Below are positions 15,829 to 24,206 of a stretch of 64,000 nucleotides of DNA, in pieces. The DNA comes from Bacteroidota bacterium. Lineage in GTDB: Bacteria > Bacteroidota > Bacteroidia > 2-12-FULL-35-15. The stretch lies in contig CANFRC010000003.1 of the NCBI GenBank assembly GCA_947449315.1, positions 124,001 through 188,000 on the forward strand, written 5' to 3'. The notes below the pieces were generated by a model. The model saw nothing but the letters and a program-made list of their open reading frames with translations. It was not told where the DNA came from and made no database searches. A program made the translations under genes and the position numbers. The first letter of the stretch is position 1; each line of letters opens with the position of its first letter.

Positions 15829-16389
15829 ATGAAACTCAACCACGCTGGATTGGTCGACTTACTTAGAAAAGCATATTCCGCTGAAAAAGCCGCTGCTTTT
15901 GCTTATCAAGGTCATGCAGGAGCAGTAAAAAAGCCTGAGGAAAAAAAGGCGATCCATCAAATTGAAATCGATGAATGGAACCATCGGAGAGATGTACTAT
16001 TGATCATGCAAAAATACAATGTTCCAATTTCTAAATATTATGAATTCCGATTTCATGTAATCGGTAAGATCATCTCCGGAAGTTGTTATGTAATTGGTTG
16101 GTTCATGCCCTTTTATTTTGCAGGAAGATTAGAAAGTGGAAACGTATGCGAATATTTCAGAATGATGCACATGTTCCATTCGTTGGGAATAAAAGAACAC
16201 GACAAGGTATTGTATGAAATGGGAATAAAAGAAAAAGAACATGAAGTTTACTTTTTAGAACAAATTAAAACGAATAAAATGTTGCCCTTTTTTGAAAGGT
16301 TATTTTCTTGGGGTAATAAAAAAGGGTTTAATGATATCGATTTGGACAAAAAATATTCCGTTGACGAATCTGATATATACTGCAAATAG
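15829..16389 (+). CDS. Diiron ferritin-like protein (COQ7-related fold)
   Basis: A 186-aa helical protein with the carboxylate-bridged diiron signature: Glu19, Glu49-x2-His52, Glu102 or Glu108, and Glu135-x2-His138. A hydrophobic stretch at about 78-98 could dip into the membrane as in demethoxyubiquinone hydroxylase. The actual reaction is unknown; it could be hydroxylation of a lipid or quinone. It ends the SDR-VOC-radical SAM set and converges with the acyltransferase gene at 12 bp distance. Confidence 0.8.
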   Translation: MKLNHAGLVDLLRKAYSAEKAAAFAYQGHAGAVKKPEEKKAIHQIEIDEWNHRRDVLLIMQKYNVPISKYYEFRFHVIGKIISGSCYVIGWFMPFYFAGRLESGNVCEYFRMMHMFHSLGIKEHDKVLYEMGIKEKEHEVYFLEQIKTNKMLPFFERLFSWGNKKGFNDIDLDKKYSVDESDIYCK

Positions 16390-16401
16390 TAAGACTTCTA
16401 T

Positions 16402-17751
16402 TTATTTTGAATAAGAAAGATATTCCTTCTTCGCTAACTCTAATTCATCAATAATAGCAGCGCGTTCAGAAACTAATTGCTGAACAGTATCCCGATCTTT
16501 CCTTACCATCCTCAATAATCGCCAACGACCAACTATTTTCTTCATCACAGGATAGAATTGTAACACATATTTAGTTGAAAGCGGAACGATGATCGCGTAG
16601 ATAAAAAACACCTTCCAATTATGAACGATCAATGCCACTAGAGTCAATTGAATGAAATAATAAACTACCCACATCATCATCGATATATTGGCATAAACAG
16701 AAGCCTTAAACTCATTCTTCTTAATGTTTTTATTTGTATATTTTTTTGCCAAATAATATGGGAGGTAATTCATCAACAAACCGATAAAATAAAGTGGCAT
16801 TCCTAAATAGATGATAATATATTCCTTGATAAAAGTACCAATATTCATTTTATTGATGCTCTCTTCTCGCAACAAATGGTCGCGCAGATTATGCCGATTC
16901 AGGTTCTTTGTATACACAGCAACTTTTTCTCTTAATGAAGCCACCAATTCAGGATTACGCTCATCTAAGCAATTCAACATGTTTACTATCTCCCTGCTTC
17001 CTTCGTATTGATTCGACAATTTATTTACATCCACTTTTTTATCTTTCAACCATTGATTCATATAGATTTCTTCAATGCCTTCCATCAACTTATCATTCTC
17101 TCGGTTTTTGATAATCACCATGTATTTGGACATTTCAACTTCCAATTTTTTTGTAAAATCATTGATTGCCTTTACTTTATCATCTCTGTAAATGCTTTCG
17201 TATTGCCTCACCGAAAGGGGATCACCTATTTCAATAAATAATTTACTGCGAAATCTTTTGGGATCAGAATAATTTAAACCGATGGGTATCACAATTACAT
17301 CTTTACTAAAATCAAAAGATTCTAAAGTTTGAAAAACTATTCGAGATAGACCTTTCTTCAATGGTTGAAGTCGTCTTTCCTGAATGCAAATACCTTCCGG
17401 GAAAATTAAGATTGTTTTATTGTCTGTCAATAACTGTTTGCATTCTTCAAATGATTTGTCATTTTTCTTAACCTCTGCAAATCCATCTTGCATTCGGTAC
17501 ATCGGGCTGATATTTAATTTATCCAGTATCCACAAGGCCAACTTCCCTTTAAAAACATCTCCACGAGCAAAAAACCTTACTTTTTTAGGCGAAAAAATTG
17601 CAACAACCACAGGATCAACAAATCCATTACTATGGTTAGGTGCAAAAACAATGGGTTTGTCCCTAGGAATTTTCTCTAATCCTCTAACATCTAATTTATA
17701 AAAGATATTTAAAGAAAAAATAACATGTGGTTTTACAATAGAATATAGCAA
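16402..17751 (-). CDS. PlsC-like lysophospholipid acyltransferase with C-terminal membrane part
   Basis: A 449-aa protein. The acyltransferase motif I is Asn-His-Ser-Asn-Gly-Phe-Val-Asp-Pro, with five residues between His and Asp (the HX5D variant seen in Bacteroidota 'NHPN' members), and motif III is Phe-Pro-Glu-Gly. Two or three membrane helices lie at about 318-345 and 355-395, then a charged C-terminal helix. It likely acylates a glycerolipid or ornithine-type lipid. It is 50 bp downstream of the dihydroorotase gene on the same strand. Confidence 0.83.
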   Translation of the reverse strand: MLYSIVKPHVIFSLNIFYKLDVRGLEKIPRDKPIVFAPNHSNGFVDPVVVAIFSPKKVRFFARGDVFKGKLALWILDKLNISPMYRMQDGFAEVKKNDKSFEECKQLLTDNKTILIFPEGICIQERRLQPLKKGLSRIVFQTLESFDFSKDVIVIPIGLNYSDPKRFRSKLFIEIGDPLSVRQYESIYRDDKVKAINDFTKKLEVEMSKYMVIIKNRENDKLMEGIEEIYMNQWLKDKKVDVNKLSNQYEGSREIVNMLNCLDERNPELVASLREKVAVYTKNLNRHNLRDHLLREESINKMNIGTFIKEYIIIYLGMPLYFIGLLMNYLPYYLAKKYTNKNIKKNEFKASVYANISMMMWVVYYFIQLTLVALIVHNWKVFFIYAIIVPLSTKYVLQFYPVMKKIVGRWRLLRMVRKDRDTVQQLVSERAAIIDELELAKKEYLSYSK

Positions 17752-17801
17752 AGCTGAATAGTATTAAAATTATAAATTGAATAAACTATAAAACACTTTT
17801 G

Positions 17802-19136
17802 TTAACGAACAAATGTTAATCGCGCACCTTTTTTTGATTCATGAAAACTACCATTATCATAGATCAAATTGCCATTCACAAATGTCTGTTTGACTTTCGA
17901 ATGGAATAAAAATCCTTCAAATGGAGACCAGCCACACTTATACAAGATGTTCGACTTTTCTACTGTCCACGAACTATTCAGATCAACAATAACAAGATCT
18001 GCATAATAACCTTCACGGATATAACCACGTTTCTCTATTTGAAAACAATCTGCTACAGCATGAGCCATTTTCTCCGCTATTTTTTCGAGCGATATTTTTC
18101 CTTGGTGATGCAGCTCCAACATAGCCACCAACGAATGCTGCACCAATGGTCCGCCAGACGGTGCTTTGAAATAAGTATGACTTTTTTCTTCAATAGTATG
18201 CGGTGCATGATCAGTAGCAACCACATCGATCTTATTTTCCAACACACCTTTTAGTATCGCATCTCTGTCACTTGCTTTTTTTACAGCAGGATTCCATTTG
18301 ATGAAATTCCCTTTTGTTTTATAATCTGCATCCGAGAACCAAAGATGATGAATACATGCTTCTGCCGTAATTCGTTTTTCCTTTAATGGCGTTTTATTAT
18401 CGAACAGCTCCAATTCTTTTGCTGTTGAAATATGTAAAATATGTAATCGGGTATTGTATTTTTTTGCAAGCTCTACAGCCAATGCTGATGACTTGTAACA
18501 AGCTTCTTCACTGCGGATAAGCGGATGACATTCTACAGGAACATCTTCACCATATTTTTCACGATACAATTGCATATTGTGCCGAATGATCTGCTCATCT
18601 TCACAATGAGTAGCGATCAACATTTTGCATTTTGAAAAAAGCCCTTCTAATGTCTCGCGTTTATCCACCAACATATTTCCAGTGGAAGAGCCCATGAATA
18701 CTTTTACACCACAAACATCTTTCGGATTAGTTTTTAAAACTTCTTCCAGATTATCGTTGGAAGCACCCATAAAAAAAGAATAATTGGAGAGCGATACTTC
18801 TGAGGCGCGCTTAAATTTCTCTTCCAATAGTTCTTGCGTAAAAACATTCGGAACAGTATTTGGCATTTCCATATAAGACGTAACACCTCCAGCTACTGCA
18901 GCCTTTGCTTCGGTATACAATTCACCTTTATGTGTTAAACCGGGTTCCCGAAAATGCACTTGATCATCGATACATCCCGGGAATAAATAGTTGCCGGAAG
19001 CATCCACCACTTTATCCACTTTCACATCGATCTCGTTTTCGGAGATGATAGAAATAATACTATTTTCAATTAACACATTGCCAAGAAAAATTTTCCCTTC
19101 ATTTACAATGGTTGCATTTTTGATTAGTGTTTTCAT
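17802..19136 (-). CDS. pyrC: Dihydroorotase
   Basis: A 444-aa class I dihydroorotase for pyrimidine synthesis (carbamoyl-aspartate to dihydroorotate). Motifs: Asp57-Asp-Gln59-Val-His61-Phe-Arg-Glu-Pro-Gly, Ala-Gly-Gly-Val-Thr-Ser, Leu-His-Ile-Leu-His and Ala-Thr-Asp-His-Ala-Pro-His. The first metal-site His of the usual Asp-x-His-x-His is Gln59; from memory this Asp-Asp-Gln-Val-His form is shared by other Bacteroidota dihydroorotases, so it is not damage. Its ATG overlaps the stop of the M28 peptidase gene by one base, indicating translational coupling. Confidence 0.94.
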   Translation of the reverse strand: MKTLIKNATIVNEGKIFLGNVLIENSIISIISENEIDVKVDKVVDASGNYLFPGCIDDQVHFREPGLTHKGELYTEAKAAVAGGVTSYMEMPNTVPNVFTQELLEEKFKRASEVSLSNYSFFMGASNDNLEEVLKTNPKDVCGVKVFMGSSTGNMLVDKRETLEGLFSKCKMLIATHCEDEQIIRHNMQLYREKYGEDVPVECHPLIRSEEACYKSSALAVELAKKYNTRLHILHISTAKELELFDNKTPLKEKRITAEACIHHLWFSDADYKTKGNFIKWNPAVKKASDRDAILKGVLENKIDVVATDHAPHTIEEKSHTYFKAPSGGPLVQHSLVAMLELHHQGKISLEKIAEKMAHAVADCFQIEKRGYIREGYYADLVIVDLNSSWTVEKSNILYKCGWSPFEGFLFHSKVKQTFVNGNLIYDNGSFHESKKGARLTFVR

Positions 19137-20365
19137 TAGAATGTAACGTTCAGTTTAATTTCTTTTTCCTCTCTTAAAATAATTATTTCAACAACATCCC
19201 CTTTTTTTACTGCACCTAAAGCTTTCATATAATCATTGGTGCTTTCTACCTTTGTTTCACCTAATTTCAGAACCACATCGCCTTTTTTTACACCCGCCTT
19301 ATATGCAGGCTTACCCTCTGTTACACCATCAATTCGCATTCCTTTGCCATCAAAGGCATAATCCGGCATTACGCCCATGGTAACCTTATATTTACGGGGT
19401 TCAGATGATGTATTTCTTGTTTCCAAAAACTTTAGTTTTGGCAGCTCCAATGTTTTATCGATTATCTGTATGATGTATTCCAACACTTTTTTTTCTCCGA
19501 TGAAATTAATTTTTGCCACATCATCAGATGGTTTATGATAGTCGGAATGTTGCCCAGTAAAAAAATGTAACACAGGAATGTTTTTCAAATAAAAAGAGGT
19601 TTGATCAGAAGGCCCTATTCCTGCGCTATCTTTCTTGATTGTGAATGACGATTGCACATGATCTATCATAGAGACCCATTCAGGAGATGTACCAACCCCG
19701 TATACGATTACTTTATTCGTAGAATCATTCAAACGGCCAATCATATCCATGTTGATCATGTAATCTACTTTAGAAAGATCTATGGTCGGATTTTCACAAT
19801 ACTTCTTCGACCCAAATAATCCCAGTTCCTCCCCTGAAAAACAGATAAACAAAAAATTATATTTCTCTCTTACTTTATTCGTTGAATAGTATCTGGCCAA
19901 CTCTATCACTCCGGCAACGCCAGATGCATTATCGTCTGCTCCATTATGAATCTTACCTTCTGGATTGGGGTCTAATGAATTATGATCGAATCCCATTCCT
20001 AGATGGTCATAGTGTGCTCCGATCACAATCGTATTCTCCGCATCATTATTTAAAAAGCCGACCACATCAATTGCTGAAACAGGAGCACCACCAATTGTGT
20101 CCTGTTTATCTTTTGGTGTATTGAATTTAAATGAATAATAATAACTGTTAAGATTCCCCTTAGCTTCTAACTTCAAATTACTGAAGTTAATACGAATGTA
20201 ATTAGCTGCAGTAAGCTCATTTTGAGTGCCAGTAGCTCTACCTTTCAACTTATCACTTGCAAGATATTTAATGTGCTTTTTTAAATTCGAAACATTTATT
20301 TGCTGACCAAAAGAAAAATTGATTAGAAGGTAAAAGAGGAATGAGAGAACAAATCCTTTTTTCAT
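19136..20365 (-). CDS. Secreted M28 metallopeptidase with C-terminal PDZ domain
   Basis: A 409-aa exported peptidase. Signal peptide 1-20 is followed by Gln21. Zinc-site residues of M28 are present: Ala-His-Tyr-Asp-His, Asn-Gly-Ala-Asp-Asp-Asn, Gly-Glu-Glu-Leu, Asp-Met-Ile-Gly and the late His in Gly-Gln-His-Ser-Asp-Tyr-His. A PDZ domain (about 325-405) has Gly-Val-Lys-Lys-Gly-Asp-Val. Likely an aminopeptidase in the periplasm or at the surface. It is 8 bp downstream of the mannosyltransferase gene and overlaps pyrC by one base. Confidence 0.9.
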   Translation of the reverse strand: MKKGFVLSFLFYLLINFSFGQQINVSNLKKHIKYLASDKLKGRATGTQNELTAANYIRINFSNLKLEAKGNLNSYYYSFKFNTPKDKQDTIGGAPVSAIDVVGFLNNDAENTIVIGAHYDHLGMGFDHNSLDPNPEGKIHNGADDNASGVAGVIELARYYSTNKVREKYNFLFICFSGEELGLFGSKKYCENPTIDLSKVDYMINMDMIGRLNDSTNKVIVYGVGTSPEWVSMIDHVQSSFTIKKDSAGIGPSDQTSFYLKNIPVLHFFTGQHSDYHKPSDDVAKINFIGEKKVLEYIIQIIDKTLELPKLKFLETRNTSSEPRKYKVTMGVMPDYAFDGKGMRIDGVTEGKPAYKAGVKKGDVVLKLGETKVESTNDYMKALGAVKKGDVVEIIILREEKEIKLNVTF

Positions 20366-20373
20366 TTTTTGAT

Positions 20374-21087
20374 TTAATTAATTTTTTTAAAACGCATCCG
20401 AAGAACACCCCAAAATGCTTCTTTAAAAATCCCCTTACTCATTTTCGAAACCCCTTCGGTTCTGTCAGTAAAGGTTATAGGCACTTCCACCACTTTAAAT
20501 CCAAGTTTGTAGGCCGTATATTTCATTTCAATCTGAAAAGCATACCCAACAAATTTTATTTCATCGAAATTGATTCGCTCCAAGACTTTTCTTCTGTAAC
20601 ATTTAAAACCTGCTGTCGTATCGTGTATTGGGACGAACAAGACCATTCGTACATAAACGGATGCAAAATAGGACATCAATACACGCCCTTTGGGCCAATT
20701 GGATATCTTGCCATCTTTCACGTAACGTGAACCTATAGCAACATCTCCGCCATTCATACACGCTTCCCTTAATCGGATGAGGTCATCGGGATTGTGAGAG
20801 AAATCGCAATCCATTTCAAAAATATATTCATATTTACTGGCAAGCGCCCATTTAAAACCGTGAATATATGCAGTACCAAGACCTAGTTTGCCTATACGCT
20901 CTTCCATAAATAAACGACCGGGATATTCCTGCATTAATCGTTTTACGATGTCTGCCGTACCATCGGGCGAACCATCGTCGACAATCAATAAATGGAAAGA
21001 AAAAGGCAATGAAAATACTTTGCGAACCATTCGCTCTACATTTTCCTTTTCATTGTAGGTAGGTATGATAACTATACTGTCGGACAC
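20374..21087 (-). CDS. Polyprenol-phosphate mannosyltransferase (GT2)
   Basis: A 237-aa family 2 glycosyltransferase of the dolichol-phosphate mannose synthase type. Motifs: Ile-Pro-Thr-Tyr-Asn-Glu-Lys-Glu-Asn, Asp-Asp-Gly-Ser-Pro-Asp-Gly-Thr, Asp-Cys-Asp-Phe-Ser-His and Arg-Tyr-Val-Lys-Asp-Gly. There is no C-terminal membrane domain, so this is the soluble, membrane-associated form. It probably makes polyprenyl-phosphate-mannose for periplasmic O-glycosylation, which is known in Bacteroidota. It leads the M28-pyrC-acyltransferase run. Confidence 0.92.
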   Translation of the reverse strand: MSDSIVIIPTYNEKENVERMVRKVFSLPFSFHLLIVDDGSPDGTADIVKRLMQEYPGRLFMEERIGKLGLGTAYIHGFKWALASKYEYIFEMDCDFSHNPDDLIRLREACMNGGDVAIGSRYVKDGKISNWPKGRVLMSYFASVYVRMVLFVPIHDTTAGFKCYRRKVLERINFDEIKFVGYAFQIEMKYTAYKLGFKVVEVPITFTDRTEGVSKMSKGIFKEAFWGVLRMRFKKIN

Positions 21088-21177
21088 GCCATAAATTTTG
21101 AAAACCGAAGGTAAGGCTAATTCAGGAACTATAAAAGTTTTAACAAAAATTATATGTTTAACAACTACAACCTCTGA

Positions 21178-23070
21178 TCAGAGAGCACCCGCCTTGATTT
21201 CGTCAACAACAGCAGGATCGAGCAACGTAGACGTATCTCCCAAGTTAGTCAATTCGCCCTCAGCTACTTTTCTTAGAATTCTGCGCATAATCTTACCGCT
21301 TCTAGTTTTTGGCAAACCGCTTACAATTTGAATCTTATCTGGTTTGGCAATTGATCCGATTACTTTGGTTACTTCCGCCAAAATTTCTTTTCGTAATGCA
21401 TCTTTATCCTTATTCTTTTTCGTGCAGATAACAAAAGCATAAATACCTTGCCCTTTTATATCATGTGGATAGGCAACTACAGCAGACTCTACAATATCTG
21501 CATGCATGTTGATTGCACTTTCTACCTCGGCAGTTCCGATGCGATGTCCGCTTACATTCATCACATCATCTACACGCCCTGTTATTCGGTAATAACCATT
21601 CTCATCGCGTCTGCAGCCATCACCAGTAAAATATAAACCAGGATAGGTAACAAAATAATTTTGTTTGCAACGTTCATGATCACCATACGTGGAGCGGATA
21701 ATAGAAGGCCATGGAAATTTGATACACAAGTTTCCTTCAACACCATTTCCAAAAATCTCATTTCCTTTTTCATCCACAAGAACGGGTTGTATTCCTGGAA
21801 GAGGCAAAGTGGCAAAACCTGGTTTTGTTAATGTTACACCTGCAATTGGAGAGATCATCATTCCACCCGTCTCTGTTTGCCACCACGTGTCAACAATTGG
21901 ACACTTTTCTTTACCGATATTTTTATTATACCAATTCCAAGCTTCTTCATTGATAGGCTCCCCCACGCTTCCTAACACTCTTAAAGAATCTAATTGATAA
22001 GGGTTCACAAAATTTAGTCCCGCGGCTTCAAGCGCTCGTATTGCTGTTGGTGCTGTATAAAAAATATTTACTTTATATTTATCGATGACCTGCCAGAAAC
22101 GGCTAGCATCGGGATAAGTAGGAACACCTTCAAAAATTACGGAAGTAGCTCCAGCCAAAAGTGGAGCATACACACAATAAGAATGGCCTGTTATCCAACC
22201 AATATCAGCAGTGCACCAAAACACTTCGTTGTCTCGGTATTGAAAAACATTTTCGAATGTATAATGCGTATATACCATATAACCACCGCAAGTATGAACA
22301 ACACCTTTTGGTTTTCCGGTAGATCCAGATGTGTATAAAATAAACAACATATCTTCTGCATCCATAGGTTCTGCTGCACAGTCAGAATTCACCTTTTTCA
22401 TTTCATCATTCCAAAATACATCTCTGCCCGCTACCATTTTTATCTTGGTTTGTGTTCGCTCCAACACAATTACTTTGCTTACGGAAGGACATACTTCCAG
22501 CGCCTCATCAACCAGCTCTTTCATTGGAATATCTTTTGCCGCGCGATAAGCACCATCTGTTGCAATTACTATCTTGCAATCGCTATCCTGGATCCTGCTC
22601 GAAAGGGCTGAAGCTGAAAATCCGCCAAAAACGACCGAATGAATGGCACCGATTCTTGCGCACGCTAACAATGCAATCACAAGTTCAGGAACCATAGGCA
22701 TATAGATACAAATGCGGTCGCCTTTTTTAGCACCATTTTTTTTCAGCACATTCGCGAATTTGCAAACCTGTTCGTGCAATTGTTTATACGTGAATTGAAC
22801 TGCTTTTTCAGCCGGATCATTTGGTTCCCAATAATAGGCAATTTGATCGGCGCGCGCTGGCAAATGTCTATCCAGACAATTTTCTGTTATGTTTAATTTA
22901 CCTCCTATATACCAATTAATTTTCGGGTCTATAAAATTCCAATCCAATACCCTATCCCACTTCTTTTTCCACACAAACTGCTCGGCCTGCTCGGCCCAAA
23001 ATTCCTCTGGATGATCAATACTTCGTTTATACTCTTGATGATATTGCTCAATGGATGTAATACGTGACAT
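21178..23070 (-). CDS. acs: Acetyl-CoA synthetase (AMP-forming)
   Basis: A 630-aa ligase making acetyl-CoA from acetate, ATP and CoA. Motifs: Tyr-Thr-Ser-Gly-Ser-Thr-Gly-Lys-Pro-Lys-Gly (P-loop-like), Thr-Trp-Trp-Gln-Thr-Glu-Thr-Gly-Gly, Gly-Arg-Val-Asp-Asp-Val-Met-Asn-Val-Ser-Gly-His-Arg and the C-terminal Pro-Lys-Thr-Arg-Ser-Gly-Lys, whose last Lys is the catalytic residue regulated by acetylation in this family. Length is normal. It has its own promoter element about 40 bp upstream. Confidence 0.96.
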   Translation of the reverse strand: MSRITSIEQYHQEYKRSIDHPEEFWAEQAEQFVWKKKWDRVLDWNFIDPKINWYIGGKLNITENCLDRHLPARADQIAYYWEPNDPAEKAVQFTYKQLHEQVCKFANVLKKNGAKKGDRICIYMPMVPELVIALLACARIGAIHSVVFGGFSASALSSRIQDSDCKIVIATDGAYRAAKDIPMKELVDEALEVCPSVSKVIVLERTQTKIKMVAGRDVFWNDEMKKVNSDCAAEPMDAEDMLFILYTSGSTGKPKGVVHTCGGYMVYTHYTFENVFQYRDNEVFWCTADIGWITGHSYCVYAPLLAGATSVIFEGVPTYPDASRFWQVIDKYKVNIFYTAPTAIRALEAAGLNFVNPYQLDSLRVLGSVGEPINEEAWNWYNKNIGKEKCPIVDTWWQTETGGMMISPIAGVTLTKPGFATLPLPGIQPVLVDEKGNEIFGNGVEGNLCIKFPWPSIIRSTYGDHERCKQNYFVTYPGLYFTGDGCRRDENGYYRITGRVDDVMNVSGHRIGTAEVESAINMHADIVESAVVAYPHDIKGQGIYAFVICTKKNKDKDALRKEILAEVTKVIGSIAKPDKIQIVSGLPKTRSGKIMRRILRKVAEGELTNLGDTSTLLDPAVVDEIKAGAL

Positions 23071-23507
23071 AATTGTTGGTTTTATGATAAGACCTTAATA
23101 ATACTCTCAAAGTTATATAAAGTATTTCGGATATTATTGCCTTATTTTTTGATTATCTATACGTAACAAAATAGGGCCATAAAAAATTAACATGCCGCAT
23201 GGATAGATTTCTCAAGGAATAAGAATTAGCACTTTCAAAGCTACGCAAAACGCTAATAAATATTTTAGATTTCTCCTTGTTAGTCTAATAAATGACTTAC
23301 AGCATTTGGATTCAGAAACATGCTATCGAAGAACGCTTAGGCTCACTTATTCGAAAGGCAGGGGCCATTTTTTATGGCCAGGTGGATTATTTGAGCCTTT
23401 GATCAATACTTTATTTGTGGAGAGGAAAGTAAAAGCTATTTTTGAATACCGAGAAAAAATATTACAAGCACTATTTAAACAAGCTCGGTTTCAACACAAC
23501 CAACATT
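23071..23507. other. 437-bp intergenic region between acs and the HAD gene
   Basis: It holds the acs promoter at its left end. A 36-codon ATG frame on the plus strand (23292-23402, starting Met-Thr-Tyr-Ser-Ile-Trp) contains a small hairpin, GGCCAT-TTTTT-ATGGCC, near 23373-23389; no homology is recognised and it may be a decayed gene. The region is less AT-rich in its right half than typical spacers here. No tRNA or riboswitch shape was seen. Confidence 0.4.
23108..23115 (-). promoter_or_regulatory. -7 element for acs
   Basis: CAAAGTTA reads TAACTTTG on the minus strand, a full TAnnTTTG match, 38 bp before the acs start codon. Confidence 0.5.
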
Positions 23508-24152
23508 TTGAAAAACTATCAATACATACTTTTTGATCTGGATGGAACATTAACAGATCCTAAAGAAGGAATTATCAATTCGATACAATTTGCTCTAAAC
23601 CGTTTTGGAATAAAAAAAGAAGAGCACGAATTACTTCATTTTATTGGACCACCACTTCATGTATCCTTCCAAGAAATTTTTGGAACAGAAGAAAAAGCAT
23701 TTGAGGCTGTAGCTGTTTACCGAGAATATTTTGCCGACAAAGGCAAGTATGAAAATTTTGTTTACTCCGGAATTCCGGAATTATTAAAACAATTGACAGA
23801 GAAAAGAAAAACACTTTTTGTTGCCACATCCAAGCCTACAATTTTTGCTGAACAGATCCTTGCGTATTTTAATTTACATCATTATTTCAAAGCAGTTATA
23901 GGAAGTAATTTAGATGGAACACGGACAGAAAAAAAAGAAATCATTCAGGGAGTAATTGACCAACTGCCAGGAGTAAAGCCTTCCGAATTAGTAATGATAG
24001 GGGATAGAAAATATGATATTATCGGAGCGAAACATCATCACATTGACAGCATTGCTGTTGCTTATGGATATGGTACTTTAGAAGAGTTGCATCATGAATC
24101 ACCTCATCGCCTTGTTTACACGGTAGAGGAATTATCCAACTATATAAAATAA
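23508..24152 (+). CDS. HAD-family phosphatase (phosphoglycolate phosphatase-like)
   Basis: About 214 aa from a TTG start at 23508, chosen because Met-Lys-Asn-Tyr-Gln-Tyr-Ile-Leu-Phe-Asp-Leu-Asp-Gly-Thr is the normal distance to the motif; the frame stays open to a TTG at 23442 but no ATG precedes the conserved core. HAD motif I Asp-x-Asp-Gly-Thr, motif II Ala-Thr-Ser-Lys, then Gly-Asp-Arg-Lys-Tyr-Asp in motif IV. A helical cap of about 70 aa follows motif I. Substrate is unknown; phosphoglycolate or a nucleotide or sugar phosphate is usual. It converges with the SusCD pair across a shared terminator. Confidence 0.85.
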   Translation: MKNYQYILFDLDGTLTDPKEGIINSIQFALNRFGIKKEEHELLHFIGPPLHVSFQEIFGTEEKAFEAVAVYREYFADKGKYENFVYSGIPELLKQLTEKRKTLFVATSKPTIFAEQILAYFNLHHYFKAVIGSNLDGTRTEKKEIIQGVIDQLPGVKPSELVMIGDRKYDIIGAKHHHIDSIAVAYGYGTLEELHHESPHRLVYTVEELSNYIK

Positions 24153-24184
24153 AGATCCCGCCTCTTTAATAGAAGCGGGATCTT
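24152..24184. terminator. Terminator between the HAD gene and susD-like gene
   Basis: A 10-bp perfect stem, AAGATCCCGC (24152-24161) with GCGGGATCTT (24175-24184), plus three inner pairs. The left arm overlaps the HAD stop codon. On the minus strand it is followed by TATTTTATATA, so it best serves the SusCD operon, and may act in both directions. Confidence 0.8.
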
Positions 24185-24206
24185 AATGTATCAACTTAAT
24201 TAATTT

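Noticed and set aside
17802-19136. Gln59 in dihydroorotase as a sign of an inactive gene
   Set aside because: All other metal and substrate motifs are intact, and the variant appears to be normal for this phylum.
23306-23536. 76-aa plus-strand frame before the HAD gene
   Set aside because: It overlaps the HAD start out of frame and has no recognisable motif or promoter.
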